DNA from: NIOZ-UU13 sp035528395
GTDB lineage: Bacteria; Planctomycetota; Phycisphaerae; Sedimentisphaerales; Anaerobacaceae
Reading direction: 5' to 3'
Assembly (NCBI GenBank): GCA_035528395.1
Contig: DATKYR010000112.1
Coordinates: forward strand, 22,790-86,789
Length of the DNA: 64,000 nt
Part shown: piece after piece, positions 52,815 to 63,135 of the stretch
Layout: every line of letters starts with the position of its first letter
How positions within the stretch are numbered: the first letter of the stretch is position 1
The notes under the pieces: model-generated
What the model saw: the letters and a program-made list of their open reading frames with translations, nothing else
Database searches by the model: none
What the model was told of the DNA's origin: nothing
Translations under genes and position numbers: made by a program

Positions 52815-53981
52815 TTAAGTTCTTATGCCCTTGCGCACTTTAGCTCTAACTTCTTCCCTGGCCCATGCGTCCGCCTCGAACAGCTCTTCGAGGGACGCGC
52901 TTCTTTTAACATCATGCTTATTCAGGCAATGTTCGATAAGCTCAATTATATTAACAAATTCAATCCCCCCCGCCAAGAACTCCTCGACAGCCGCCTCATT
53001 CGCAGCGTTGAAAACGGCCGCCGCCGCCCCGCCAGTTCGCGCAACCTCATAAGCTAACGGCAGCGCGCGAAACATCGCAAAATCAGGCTTCTCAAACGTA
53101 AGCTTACCTATCTCCTCCAGCCGAAGACGCCTGGCAATACCTTCAACACGCTGCGGATACGTCAAAGCATACTGAATCGGAAGACACATATCCGGCTCAC
53201 CGAGCTGCGCTATCACCGAGCCGTCAACAAATTCTACAAGCGAGTGAACTATCGACTCGGGATGAATCAGAACCTCTATTTTATCGACCGGCATATCAAA
53301 AAGCCAGTGGCCCTCGATAATTTCAAACGCCTTGTTCATCATCGTCGCCGAGTCAACGGTGATTTTCGGCCCCATATCCCAAACAGGATGCGCAAGCGCC
53401 TGCTCCAACGTTACGTCTTGTATGTCCTCAACGGCAGCTCCTCTGAAAGGCCCGCCCGAAGCGGTCAGGATAATTTTATCAACTTCCTCGAGAGTGCCCG
53501 ACTGCATAGCCTGAAAAATCGCCGAATGCTCACTATCCACCGGCAAAATAGTGCCGCCGTTTTTCTTCGCCTCGCTCACCAGCAGTTGGCCTGCGACAAC
53601 AAGCGGCTCTTTGTTCGCGATAGCAAGCTGCTTACCGCATTTAGCCGCCGCAAGAACCGCGGGCAGACCGGCCGCACCGACTACCGCCGTAAGGACGATA
53701 TCAACCTCTTCAAGTTTCGCAATCTCTGTCAAGCCATCCGGCCCCGCCAAAATCTCGACTTCCAGCCCACCGAGAAATTCGCGAAGCTGCTCCGCATAGT
53801 CGGAGTTTGTAACAGCAACAAACCTAGGCTTATAGCGCCCGGCCTGCTCAGCCAACAGCTCAACATTACTGTGAGCACTCAGCGCATAAACCTGGTACCC
53901 CGGGCCAAGCGCGTCGATTACACGCAGAGCATTTCTGCCTATCGAACCTGTTGAACCCAAAATAGCAATTTGCTTTGCCAC
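52815..53981 (-). CDS. dxr: 1-deoxy-D-xylulose 5-phosphate reductoisomerase
   Basis: 388 residues from GTG at 53981 (GGGA upstream); an in-frame TTG at 53999 is less likely. The second enzyme of the MEP isoprenoid pathway, converting DXP to MEP with NADPH. The NADPH-binding turn is ILGSTGSIGRN near the N-terminus. ANKEPLVVAG, DSEHSAIFQ (metal-binding Asp and Glu), TASGGPFRG and HPVWDMGPKITVDSATMMNKAFEIIEG (in part) are the classic active-site blocks. IHPESIVHSLVEF is the C-terminal core. Normal length. Confidence 0.96.
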   Translation of the reverse strand: MAKQIAILGSTGSIGRNALRVIDALGPGYQVYALSAHSNVELLAEQAGRYKPRFVAVTNSDYAEQLREFLGGLEVEILAGPDGLTEIAKLEEVDIVLTAVVGAAGLPAVLAAAKCGKQLAIANKEPLVVAGQLLVSEAKKNGGTILPVDSEHSAIFQAMQSGTLEEVDKIILTASGGPFRGAAVEDIQDVTLEQALAHPVWDMGPKITVDSATMMNKAFEIIEGHWLFDMPVDKIEVLIHPESIVHSLVEFVDGSVIAQLGEPDMCLPIQYALTYPQRVEGIARRLRLEEIGKLTFEKPDFAMFRALPLAYEVARTGGAAAAVFNAANEAAVEEFLAGGIEFVNIIELIEHCLNKHDVKRSASLEELFEADAWAREEVRAKVRKGIRT

Positions 53982-54164
53982 AAATATCAATCCCGGCAAT
54001 TTATAGTACTCAGTGATAACGCCTTATATCGTTCCCAACAAACACAGATAGTATGATAAGCACTACCAAACTGTCAAGATAAGAATACCTGCCTGTTCGA
54101 AAACTGCTTACAAGAGCAAAAGTCAGTGCAAGTCAGTGTTTCAGTCAGTGTCAGTCAGTGTTCC

Positions 54165-55451
54165 TTATAAAGGTGCGGAAATCTTTTCTTTTCGCTGGTT
54201 CCTGGACTTGAACTGCCGCGGCGTCATCCCGACAAGCCCCTTAAAAGTTCGAGTAAAATAGCTCTGATTATTATAGCCGACCTCAAAGCAAATCTCCGTG
54301 CAGTTCTGGTCCGTCGCCAACAATAATTGTTTCGCCCGCTCTATCCGAACACTGGTCAGATAATCTATAATAGTAATGCCCATTTGCTCTTTGAATATAT
54401 GTGCCAGCCGCGATATGCTCAAATGCGAAACCTTAGCCACATCGGCAAGGGTTATCGGCTTATCGTAATTGGCGTCGATGTAATTTATGGCAGGCCTGAT
54501 TTGGCTCACCTTCCGGGCATCCTGCGAAGAATAAACCAGCTCGATAAATTCGTTCAACGCCGTACTAATCCACGCACACAAATCTTCCTGGTTGTTAATC
54601 TGCATCACTTTGTTTACGTACGTCAGATTCTTTTCGAGCATTACACCAATATCGACTCCGCCTTCCACTGCCGACCGGCTCAGAATACTAAGAAGCTCCA
54701 GCAGTCTTGCCTTAAGGATTCCCAGCTCTCCGATAGTCTTGAACAATATCGTCCCGAGTATGGAATTCAGAATCTCCTTGGCGCCTGTTCTGTCGCCGAT
54801 TTTGACCTTGCCCATCAGCTCCCGCTCACTCTCCAGAGGATAGTGCCACTCCGTGCCGAGTTTTTTTCTTTCCTGGATAAACTCGCCTATTTGCGACTGC
54901 TGTTCCGAACGCTCACGGCGCCATCTGATAACCCGCGGATCGAACGCGGCAACTTCATAAAGCAAATCAAACAGGAACTGCGCCGCCTCGTTGATTTTCC
55001 GTCCCTGGATAAACGGCAGCTCGCGCAACGCCGCCGTCAGTTTTTTTCTATTCACACGAATACCATCTAACCGTTTCTCGACATCGTTGATTAGGATTTG
55101 TGTCACGGGCTCCCAAAGGCACCTGCCGAAAAATATCCCCCCCAGGGCCCTGTCCTTATCCATAATCGGCACACAAACTAACACTACACCCGCATGGCAA
55201 AGCGAAATATAAGATTGTCCGGTCTCTATCGCTATCTTAAGACTTCGCCGACGCTCTTTGCTACACCTGCTCCGGCCAGCCGTGCTATTTTGAATAATTC
55301 CGCAAAACATCGGCTGACAATCGGCACTGCACAACTGCTTTAGTCCCTTGCCCTGGATATTCCCCGTCTCCAGACCAAGCTGGAAATGCTTGCGAAAAAT
55401 ACGCTCGATTCTCTCAAACTTTTCTTTGCCAAGAAGTTTTGTTAGCGGCAC
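54165..55451 (-). CDS. AraC-family regulator with N-terminal PocR sensory domain
   Basis: 428 residues from GTG at 55451 (AAAGGA upstream). A PocR ligand-binding domain lies at about 15-170 with cysteines C42, C46, C50 and others (QLCSADCQPMFCGII in part) that may bind a metal or cofactor. A helical middle follows, then a C-terminal AraC double HTH (about 325-425; LADVAKVSHLSISRLAHIFK and CTEICFEVGYNNQSYFTRTFK in part). PocR-AraC proteins regulate small-molecule use, such as propanediol. No target operon is adjacent; the divergent upstream region is full of repeats. Confidence 0.9.
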   Translation of the reverse strand: MPLTKLLGKEKFERIERIFRKHFQLGLETGNIQGKGLKQLCSADCQPMFCGIIQNSTAGRSRCSKERRRSLKIAIETGQSYISLCHAGVVLVCVPIMDKDRALGGIFFGRCLWEPVTQILINDVEKRLDGIRVNRKKLTAALRELPFIQGRKINEAAQFLFDLLYEVAAFDPRVIRWRRERSEQQSQIGEFIQERKKLGTEWHYPLESERELMGKVKIGDRTGAKEILNSILGTILFKTIGELGILKARLLELLSILSRSAVEGGVDIGVMLEKNLTYVNKVMQINNQEDLCAWISTALNEFIELVYSSQDARKVSQIRPAINYIDANYDKPITLADVAKVSHLSISRLAHIFKEQMGITIIDYLTSVRIERAKQLLLATDQNCTEICFEVGYNNQSYFTRTFKGLVGMTPRQFKSRNQRKEKISAPL

Positions 55452-56060
55452 AGTATCATTCCTTTACAATACCCGTTATTCACAATACGATATACGAACA
55501 TAGCAAGATATAGTGATATTATAGCAAATAGCAAGATAAGAACAAAAACTATTTCCCCCCGGCGACTGTCCCCCAGTCGTACAGAGCGCAAGAGCCTGCC
55601 CTGAATTAGCCGTAGCCCTGAGCGTAGTCGAATGGGAGGATTCTATCAAAATTGTCATTCCTGCGAAACCTGTCTTGAGCAGAGCCTGCCCTGAGCATGG
55701 CCGAATGGGTCGAAGGAGCAGGAATCCATTCCGTTGTCATTTCGACCGAAGTGAGCAAAGCGAACGTAGTGGAGAAATCTGGCAAATGATATTAGGCACT
55801 TGTAAATGTTATGAAAGCGCAGTGAAGTGTCTCATTTCGAATTTCATATTTTTCTAATTCGTGCATGTTAAGTATTTGGTGATTCGAATTTCGTGTTTAT
55901 ACCTGATACGCTTTACCCTGTGAGATAACAAAGTTTATCTCACCGGGCCTGCCTTCCGCCACCGATGTTCGTCAAAACAAGTGGATTTACCTAATCAATT
56001 CGGATACTATAATGCTCAGCTTATTACCCTGAACAATTACCAGATAGAGGACCGTTACCA
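55452..56060. other. Repeat-filled spacer
   Basis: No gene supported. 55585-55635 and 55655-55715 contain AGAGCCTGCCCTGA-type repeats with GTCGAATGG/GGTCGAAGGAG arms. 55735-55790 has GTCATTTCGACCGAAGTGAG, a common dispersed motif. A promoter for the next gene is likely in 55960-56040. Confidence 0.55.
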
Positions 56061-57902
56061 ATGAATCACCTCCGACTAAGATTAACGATAATATCCCTGC
56101 TGACCTTGTGTGTGCCGAGTATTTGTTCCGCTGCGGAGCTGTTCTCATCGCCCCAGCAAAAAGCCGGCTTCCTCAAGGCCCTGAGCGAGCAGGATGCCCA
56201 TTACGACCTCGCTGAAAAAATGATTCGCCGGCCCTTTTCTTCTCCGGGCTACCACACAACACTCAAAGACGGTTATGTCCATCCGCCGCGCGATTCGCTC
56301 AACTACGCCGTGGCGCTGCTCGACAGCGGCGAACCGGCCCGGCTCAAGCGGGCACAGGACATCCTCCGCAAAGTCATCTCCCTCCAGGACCAGGACCCCA
56401 ACAGCCGAACCTACGGAATATGGTCGTGGTTCGCCGAAGAACCTCTCGAAAAGATGTCACCGCCCGACTGGAACTGGGCCGACTTCTGCGGCACACAACT
56501 GCTCCAGGTCGCCCACGACCATATGAACCGCCTGCCCGATGAGCTTCAGCAGCAGGTCAAGGATTCCATCATCCACGCTGCATATTCCATCAAGCGCCGA
56601 AACGTCGGCCCGGGCTATACCAACATCGCCATTATGGGCACTTACGTTACATTGACAGCCGGTGAGCTCTTCGGCGTCGATGAGCTGACCAACTACGGAA
56701 AAAAACGACTCAAGAGATTTTACGATTATACCTTCGAGCAAGGCTCATTCCGCGAGTACAACAGCCCCACCTACACCGTCGTTGCTATAAAGGAACTCTC
56801 TCGCATGCTTCGGCACGTCAAGGACCCCGCCTCACAAAAACTCCTGCGCGAGCTTAACCGCTTCGCCTGGTACCACCTCGCCCGACACTTCCACCCGCCG
56901 AGCCGCCAGTGGGCCGGCCCGCACAGCCGATGCTATGCGACACTCCTTCGCGACAGCACGCTTGCCTTCATCCAAAGAGCTACGAACAACAGGGTAATTT
57001 TCCTGCCCGAAGGTGAAATTTTCGAGTCCCTCGACGCCCACCGCATCGACGCCGAATGTCCGGAGGAATTATTCCATTATTTCACAGACCTGCCGAGCCC
57101 ACGTCTCGAAGCAGAAACCTTTTCCCGGAATGCGCCGGATAAACATGACATCATCGGCACAACATACCTTCATCCCGATTACACGCTCGGCTCAGTCAAC
57201 ATCGGCGACCTCTGGAACCAGAGACGCCCCCTGCTGGCCTACTGGAACACCGACACCGGCCCGGTGGCTATGCGCCTGCGCTGTCTGCACGATGATTACG
57301 ATTACTCATCGGCGAGCATTCTTACCGTCCAGGACAAATCCGACGTTCTTGGTGCCGTCGTTTTCGCCACCGACCGCGGCGACACACATATCTCACTCGA
57401 CCGTTTGAAAAACGCCACAATAAAAGCCAAAGACCTCCGCATCCGCCTGCAATTCGAAGGCGCTATTGATCACCTGAAACTCCCATCGAAGACTGCCCTC
57501 AACCGCACGCTCCGCTTTTCCTCCGGGCCGGTATCCTGTGATTTCCAAATTCCCCACGCCGTCTTCGGCGACTATCCCATCAAAACCGAGACCGGCCGTG
57601 ACAGCAACAGCGCCTGGCTGGATGTGATTTTATACCAGGGTGAGGAAAAAGATATTAACTTCGCCGAAATATCCGACGCAGCCGTTATTTTTGCCCTGTC
57701 AATAGCCACCCAGCAGAAAGTTCGGACATCAAGTATCGAGCATCCAGTCAATACGAAACACTGGGCCCCCGGCCGAACCACCGCAACCTGGCATAACATG
57801 TCCCTGACCATCCCCACCAATCCTATGAAAACCTCCGCCCAACGAGCAGCCGCATCGGCTGAAAAAAATGGACAAAATCTCTGGAAAACCGAAACGCAGT
57901 GA
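56061..57902 (+). CDS. Exported protein, probable alpha/alpha-toroid (polysaccharide-lyase-like)
   Basis: 613 residues. Signal peptide about 1-24. Residues 30-330 are helical with aromatic clusters (IWSWFAEEP, WNWADFCGTQLL, GPGYTNIAIMGTYV, REYNSPTYTVVAIKEL, WYHLARHFHPPSRQWAGPHSR in part), a layout like heparinase/alginate-lyase toroids, and NSPTY-x(18)-H plus H...R...Y groups could be catalytic. Residues 350-600 are beta-rich, as in the C-terminal sandwich of such lyases. I cannot assign a known PL or GH family. GAGG precedes the ATG by about nine bases. Confidence 0.55.
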   Translation: MNHLRLRLTIISLLTLCVPSICSAAELFSSPQQKAGFLKALSEQDAHYDLAEKMIRRPFSSPGYHTTLKDGYVHPPRDSLNYAVALLDSGEPARLKRAQDILRKVISLQDQDPNSRTYGIWSWFAEEPLEKMSPPDWNWADFCGTQLLQVAHDHMNRLPDELQQQVKDSIIHAAYSIKRRNVGPGYTNIAIMGTYVTLTAGELFGVDELTNYGKKRLKRFYDYTFEQGSFREYNSPTYTVVAIKELSRMLRHVKDPASQKLLRELNRFAWYHLARHFHPPSRQWAGPHSRCYATLLRDSTLAFIQRATNNRVIFLPEGEIFESLDAHRIDAECPEELFHYFTDLPSPRLEAETFSRNAPDKHDIIGTTYLHPDYTLGSVNIGDLWNQRRPLLAYWNTDTGPVAMRLRCLHDDYDYSSASILTVQDKSDVLGAVVFATDRGDTHISLDRLKNATIKAKDLRIRLQFEGAIDHLKLPSKTALNRTLRFSSGPVSCDFQIPHAVFGDYPIKTETGRDSNSAWLDVILYQGEEKDINFAEISDAAVIFALSIATQQKVRTSSIEHPVNTKHWAPGRTTATWHNMSLTIPTNPMKTSAQRAAASAEKNGQNLWKTETQ

Positions 57903-58023
57903 AGTCCCGAGCAAAAAAAATCTTGCCTTGAGCATAGCCGAAGGAGCCTGCCCTGAGCGCAGTCGAAGAGACAAGAGAGCAGCCGAAGTCGAATGTCCGC
58001 CTGCAGCGGAATCAATAAAAAAA
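57903..58023. repeat. AGCCTGCCCTGAGC-type repeat
   Basis: Between the convergent genes, GCCTTGAGCATAGCCGAAGG and GAGCCTGCCCTGAGCGCAGT form two related half-repeats; CCGCCTGCAGCGGA follows as a small palindrome. Confidence 0.55.
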
Positions 58024-58054
58024 GGGCTTATACCGAATCAATTGGTATAAGCCC
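58024..58054 (-). terminator. Rho-independent terminator of the 58.1-60.2 kb gene
   Basis: An 11-bp perfect stem GGGCTTATACC / GGTATAAGCCC with a 9-nt loop. On the minus strand it is followed by a run of seven T (complement of 58017-58023), about 60 nt beyond the stop codon. Confidence 0.85.
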
Positions 58055-58115
58055 CGAATTGGCACAAATCTGCTATATCGATCACACAATTCTAATTACT
58101 AACTAAAATCTCGGC

Positions 58116-60167
58116 TTAAAGTGCCGGTGGATACAAACGAATATCATCAATGTACATTGTACCTGAACCGCCGGCTACCGGATTGTTCTTGTTACCAAGA
58201 CCAATAGCAATCGTATTGACATTGGCAAGGTTCACGCCCTGGTCGGCAAACGCCTGCAGGTCGATAGTCCATTCCGTCCAGGCAGTTACCTGTGCTGCAT
58301 CAGGATTATCATTAGTAACGATCGCATTGCCGTTGAGAGCAACATACAAAGTCTCAGCAGCGTTATCCGAATTGCCTCTGAACCAAATCGTCAGCGCGTT
58401 GACACCTTTCTCGGTCCAGTCACGCGGATAAGTCAGCGTTAAAGTTGCCTCAGAGTACCCAACACTATTGTCGTAGAATAATGGCATCGACTGGTTACCA
58501 CTGTGAACGATAGTTTGCTCGGCAAAGGGAGGATTTTCATAACCAACGAGAGAGCCGTTCGTCGGGATGCCGTATCCGTCTATCCAGGCGTTAAATATCC
58601 TGTTGCTCCCGGGGTCTTCAGGATTAAGGTCATTGTAGCTCTCAAAATCGTCCACGATAAGGAAGTTAGCCGTCGTAAAGCTCCATACATTGCCTGTCCA
58701 CGGACTGTCGGCATTGGCGTTATTTAACTCGTCAATACGCCAATAGTAGGTGGTATACCACTCAAGTTTTCCGGGTTCATAGCTCTGGGAACCGAGGTCT
58801 CCTGCGCCTTTATACTCCGGCGAACCGGTATCGGCATTGCGTACGGCCGCTTGGTCGTTGCCGAAGTATATCTGATGCGAAGCGGCATAGACTCCCGGCG
58901 TCCAGGTAAGAATCGGTGTCTGCTTTACATCCACAGCGCCGTTAGCCGGGTCCGGGCTTCCGACGCCGCCCTCAGTAGTAAAGCTCCAGACATCGCCTTT
59001 ATGCGTTTCGATGGCATCAAACTCATCGATACGCCAGTAGAAAGTCTTGGCCAATGTAAGTGTGCCGGGAGTATAGGTCGTAGCCCCCTGTGGGATTCCG
59101 CCGGCGGCATTGTCCACCTCGTCAAAATTGTCACCGAAGTAGACATAATGAAATTTCGAACCGAAACCTTCTGTCCAGCTAAGCTGCACATTCGGGTCTA
59201 CCTGCTCGGCACCATCAGCCGGGTCGGGTAAATAGGCGGTCTTGGGTGGAACCGTGAAGCTCCAGACAAAGCCTTTGTGTTTTGTAGTGCCGTCGGCCTC
59301 AACCTCATCAATTCGCCAGTAATATGTCGCCCCCGGAGTAAGGCCGTCCGGATAAGGAAATCCGGGAAAGCCAAGAGTATATTCCGTTAAGGTCTGGTTG
59401 GCTTGGAACGCCTCGGTGGTGCCGGCATCCACATCGTCAAAATTCTCGCCGAAGTATACATCGTGCGAGACAGCAGTCTCTCCCGGCCTCCAGATAAGGC
59501 TCACCCATGTATCATCAATATATACACCATCCTTCGGGCTGGGTACTATAGCTCGTTTACTCGAAAATTCTATATGCAGCATCGTAGCGGTTCCTGTTCC
59601 GGACGTAGCAACCCTGACTCCTTTGGACGGATTGTCGGGATCGTCGCTAATTATTATTGCCATGGCATTGCCGCCGGCCCAGCCGGCCTGGTTGACTATC
59701 TCACTGATGACAGCAGAGATATCCGAGGTCTGTTGTTTTCGATTTGGCGTTGGCCAAGCCTCCGGTTGCCACAGCGCCTTCGCCGCCGTTCTGGCCCTTT
59801 CACTTACATTATAATCACTGCTGGTAAACGCAGGAGCGTCGGGACTCAGTTCACCATCGATGATTAGATTAACGGCTTCAGAACCGGATTGGTCATTAAC
59901 CGTGAACACGATATAAGCTTCAAGTATGTCGGCTCCCCGAGGAACCTCGACATTCATAAATCGCAGACCTATGACCTGCAAACCGCCATCATTTGGAAAC
60001 TCCAGGTCGCTGCTGCTCGTATACATACCCCTTTCAAGCTGGTCTTCAACGGAATCATTGCCGCCACGGATTCCGACCTCTACGACCATGCTGCCAAAGA
60101 CGACATTTGTACCGGCCAGGCTCAGCACCAGAACAACAGAAACCAGACAAATCAATTTTTTAGACAT
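58116..60167 (-). CDS. Exported multidomain surface protein with fibronectin-like modules (paralog 1)
   Basis: 683 residues, signal peptide 1-25, GGAGG before the ATG. The N-terminal domain (about 27-205) is a DNRLRE-like or jelly-roll module (GLRFMNVEVPRGADILEAYIVF in part). Three fibronectin-type modules follow (about 210-480), each with a YFGxxFDxV and TYYWRIDE signature. The C-terminal domain (about 495-683) runs from DDFESYND to DDIRLYPP and resembles a carbohydrate-binding fold. The last ~290 residues are nearly identical to the gene at the right edge. Likely a surface or secreted polysaccharide-binding protein. Confidence 0.8.
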   Translation of the reverse strand: MSKKLICLVSVVLVLSLAGTNVVFGSMVVEVGIRGGNDSVEDQLERGMYTSSSDLEFPNDGGLQVIGLRFMNVEVPRGADILEAYIVFTVNDQSGSEAVNLIIDGELSPDAPAFTSSDYNVSERARTAAKALWQPEAWPTPNRKQQTSDISAVISEIVNQAGWAGGNAMAIIISDDPDNPSKGVRVATSGTGTATMLHIEFSSKRAIVPSPKDGVYIDDTWVSLIWRPGETAVSHDVYFGENFDDVDAGTTEAFQANQTLTEYTLGFPGFPYPDGLTPGATYYWRIDEVEADGTTKHKGFVWSFTVPPKTAYLPDPADGAEQVDPNVQLSWTEGFGSKFHYVYFGDNFDEVDNAAGGIPQGATTYTPGTLTLAKTFYWRIDEFDAIETHKGDVWSFTTEGGVGSPDPANGAVDVKQTPILTWTPGVYAASHQIYFGNDQAAVRNADTGSPEYKGAGDLGSQSYEPGKLEWYTTYYWRIDELNNANADSPWTGNVWSFTTANFLIVDDFESYNDLNPEDPGSNRIFNAWIDGYGIPTNGSLVGYENPPFAEQTIVHSGNQSMPLFYDNSVGYSEATLTLTYPRDWTEKGVNALTIWFRGNSDNAAETLYVALNGNAIVTNDNPDAAQVTAWTEWTIDLQAFADQGVNLANVNTIAIGLGNKNNPVAGGSGTMYIDDIRLYPPAL

Positions 60168-60564
60168 AATAGTCCTCCTTCACTCCGTCCCGTCTTATAC
60201 GGGCGGGATTAAAAAAATAAAAATAGGTTGTAAATTGGGATGTAAGAATCCTCACCTGCGAAGCGCACAAAACCCGTCCCAGCTCTGTGCCTCGCATGAT
60301 ACGCAATAACCACTCCTCTGTTCGTAAAAGAACAACGATTTTGACCGTTTGAAGACCAAAATCCAAAATTTTAGCCAGTTTCATTTATACCAAATCAACT
60401 ACTCCCCCGTCAAGGGAAAAACTGATTTTCAGAGGCATTTCTCGCTCCCAACTTATTTTCTTTGTGTTTGGAACCTGCAAGACCTGGTCCTGTCAAACCC
60501 ATTACCCATCATAAGCCGAGGAGATGGAGCGCAGCGGATTTTTGACCTTAATGCGTAAAAAAAC
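60168..60564. other. Spacer upstream of paralog 1
   Basis: No supported gene. The first 30 nt (GGAGGACTATT and a CGTCCCGTC segment) parallel the leader of the gene at 60715-62940, showing that the upstream region was duplicated with the genes. Confidence 0.45.
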
Positions 60565-60597
60565 GGGGCCAATACCGGATAGTTCGGTATAAGCCCC
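60565..60597 (-). terminator. Rho-independent terminator of the 60.7-62.9 kb gene
   Basis: GGGGC-CAATACCG pairs with CGGTAT-AAGCCCC (one internal mismatch region). The minus strand then reads GTTTTTTTACG. The stem is close in sequence to the terminator at 58024. Confidence 0.75.
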
Positions 60598-60714
60598 GAG
60601 TTAATACAAATCTGCTATATCAACATCAACCACGTCCCGTCTGCAACGGGCGGGGTCAACCACGCCCCCATATCTTGCTTCGCAAGAAGCAATGGGGGCT
60701 ATTTAAATCCAGAC

Positions 60715-62940
60715 TTACGGTGTCGGCTCCGGCGGACGATACAGCCGAATGTCGTCAAAGTACATTGCACCTGAACCGCCAAGTTTCGTCGTATCGCCTT
60801 TGGTGCCGAAACCAATAGCAATCCTGTCAACATCGGTCAGGTCCACGCCCTGGTCTGCAAATGCCTGCAGGGGGATAATCCACTCCGTCCAGGTGTTTAT
60901 CACTGCTGCGTTGGGATCATCGTGGTAGACCGCCGCAGTCGGGCCGGTGCTGTTGGACAAAGCCACATACATCGGCTCGGCAGTGTTGCTCACCATGCCG
61001 ACGTCCTGGTCGGTCCACTGCGAATCAACACTCGTGTCGGGGAAGCTCACATTGGAGAATTTGGCCTCACACGTTAGAGCAGTGTTATGGCTGGTCACTG
61101 CCAAGCCTACGTACGCGGGCATGTCCATCCGAATCTGTATCAAATCGAACCGCACCCACGTAGCACCGTCCTCTGAATAATACCCCCTGACGAGTCCACC
61201 TGCTGTACGCTCCAACTTTACCCACTGAGGTGCGGTAATGCCCTCCATGAGAAACCTTTCTGTGATACCCCCGGCGGTGTTACGGTACTGGAAGCGGACC
61301 CCGTTTTCAGGAGTTATGAACACCGCCACGTTGCGCGACCCCGGCTCAAGCGTATCGCGAATCATCACGCCGGCCTTGGCAAAAGGATCTGTGTTCTCCA
61401 GACTCTCGACTTTTGCAATAATCGCGATTGCACCGGTGACCTGCTTGAAGGCGAAGTGGAACTCATCGGAGGCGGCCCAGATGTCTGCGCCGGAGCCGCT
61501 CACTGTGTAGATGCCATCCGGCGCCTCGTCGAAGCTGCCGGCATACGGGGGATTGCCCCTAAACCACAGCGATAGCTCTATTACACCATCACCGGTCCAG
61601 TCCCGTCCCAAAACTAAAGGCCTCTCTGCTTCTGAATATTTCATGTTATTGTCGTAGAAAAATGGCATCGACTGATCACCGCCGTGGATAATCGTGGTCT
61701 CAACGAAATGCTCTCCAGCGCCAAAATCCGGTTCATCATAACCAACCATAGCGCCGTTTGTATCGTCGTCATATCCGTCTGTCCATGTACTAAATATATC
61801 ATCGGGTGAATAGTCGTTGTAGTCCTCAAAATCGTCCACAACAATGAAGTTGACTGTCGTAAAGCTCCAGACGTCACCTTTATTGACCGCGGCCTCGGGC
61901 GGTGCATTGACGTCATCGACACGCCAGTAATAGGTCCGGCCGAATTCGAGAAGACCGGGCGGAGCATAAGTAGTATCATCCTGGTTTTCACTGACCAGTA
62001 CGCCCCGCGGATCGGTTATGCCGGCTTCGTTGACATCGTCGAAAACTGTTCCGAAGTACACATTATGCTTGTTGGCCCTGTCTCCCGCCATCCAGCTAAG
62101 AACCGCGTCTCGGGGAACTTCTGTTGCCTGATTAGCAGGTTCCGGCAGCGCCGCCTTAAGACTCAGGATTTCACCACCTGACATAACTATCTGAATCTCA
62201 TCGGCTGTCAACGCCCCGCCATAGATTTGCACATCGTCGAGTAAACCTGTGTAAGTACGCCCGCCATCCGCCATCCGGCCCAGATAAATGTTCGTAAGCG
62301 GATAGCTGGGTGTTGTGTAGGTCGCTTGTTGCAATAGATTGCCGTCCAGGTACAGGTTCACATTACCATCTGCATCGCCCCAGGTGCTCACAACATGGTG
62401 CCATTCACCATCGTTCATCAAAATCGGGTTGACAGGAGGATCCCCAGGAACACTCGCATCGCCTTTTTCGGGGTCGCAATGGAGATGAACGAGAGGACCA
62501 TGCAAAACCCGGAAGCAAAGCTCACCGCCTGTCCAAATGTTTGCCACCGGACTTTCGATATGGATGTGCATTTCATTTTCCGGCCCCATGCCGCCACCGG
62601 TGGTGTTATCGCCGCCCCACCATATCGTATTTATATTTCCTGTTAACTCCGCCATATTCATCCAAAATGCTACCGAACCGGTGTCCGAACGCAGCCCCAT
62701 TGTGCTTGCCGGCAGAGTAACAGAGAGGCTCCCGTCGAATTGCAGCGCCCCGTCCATCCAGCCGGCTACCCAGTTCGGGTCACCGACGATTGTGCCGTCG
62801 TTGCCTTTGCCACTGGAGTCGGAAGCGACGGCACCGGAAGTCTCATCGAGCTTATAGTGCACTAATATCTGGGCTGAGGCGTTACCCGCCACGCCCAGTA
62901 TGAGAACAAGGCAAGTCAAATAAATCAATTTCCTACACAT
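60715..62940 (-). CDS. LamG-domain exported surface protein (paralog 2)
   Basis: 741 residues with signal peptide 1-23. A LamG/concanavalin-like domain occupies about 25-245 (VHYKLDETSGAVASDSSGKGNDG and GLLDDVQIYGGALTADEI in part). One fibronectin-like module follows (about 265-365; VYFGTVFDDV, TYYWRVDDV), then the DDFEDYND...DDIRLYRPP C-terminal domain (about 370-741). That domain is itself split by an inserted beta-sandwich (about 480-660) resembling a DUF1349-type module (GIYTVSGSGADIW, FHFAFKQVTG). GGAGG precedes the ATG. Likely binds carbohydrate at the cell surface. Confidence 0.85.
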   Translation of the reverse strand: MCRKLIYLTCLVLILGVAGNASAQILVHYKLDETSGAVASDSSGKGNDGTIVGDPNWVAGWMDGALQFDGSLSVTLPASTMGLRSDTGSVAFWMNMAELTGNINTIWWGGDNTTGGGMGPENEMHIHIESPVANIWTGGELCFRVLHGPLVHLHCDPEKGDASVPGDPPVNPILMNDGEWHHVVSTWGDADGNVNLYLDGNLLQQATYTTPSYPLTNIYLGRMADGGRTYTGLLDDVQIYGGALTADEIQIVMSGGEILSLKAALPEPANQATEVPRDAVLSWMAGDRANKHNVYFGTVFDDVNEAGITDPRGVLVSENQDDTTYAPPGLLEFGRTYYWRVDDVNAPPEAAVNKGDVWSFTTVNFIVVDDFEDYNDYSPDDIFSTWTDGYDDDTNGAMVGYDEPDFGAGEHFVETTIIHGGDQSMPFFYDNNMKYSEAERPLVLGRDWTGDGVIELSLWFRGNPPYAGSFDEAPDGIYTVSGSGADIWAASDEFHFAFKQVTGAIAIIAKVESLENTDPFAKAGVMIRDTLEPGSRNVAVFITPENGVRFQYRNTAGGITERFLMEGITAPQWVKLERTAGGLVRGYYSEDGATWVRFDLIQIRMDMPAYVGLAVTSHNTALTCEAKFSNVSFPDTSVDSQWTDQDVGMVSNTAEPMYVALSNSTGPTAAVYHDDPNAAVINTWTEWIIPLQAFADQGVDLTDVDRIAIGFGTKGDTTKLGGSGAMYFDDIRLYRPPEPTP

Positions 62941-63135
62941 AATAATCCTCCTTCACCACGTCCCGTATTTGCCGCAAGGCATCCTGCGGACGACGGGCGG
63001 GGTAAAAAAAATGAAACAACGAGCTATGCTTTGGCCACACACCAAAACCCCAACCTCTCGTGACTATTTTCAACAGTCATCGAATATAGAAAGCAGAATT
63101 TAGTATATACAATAATTTTCAATTCTGACTTCTGG
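62941..63135. other. Spacer between paralogs 2 and 3
   Basis: No gene and no terminator stem like those after the other two paralogs. Confidence 0.4.

Noticed and set aside
53244..53954. 236-codon plus-strand frame opposite dxr
   Set aside because: Antisense to conserved DXR motifs.
54327..55070. 247-codon plus-strand frame opposite the PocR/AraC gene
   Set aside because: It is antisense to the recognisable HTH and middle regions, with no family features of its own.
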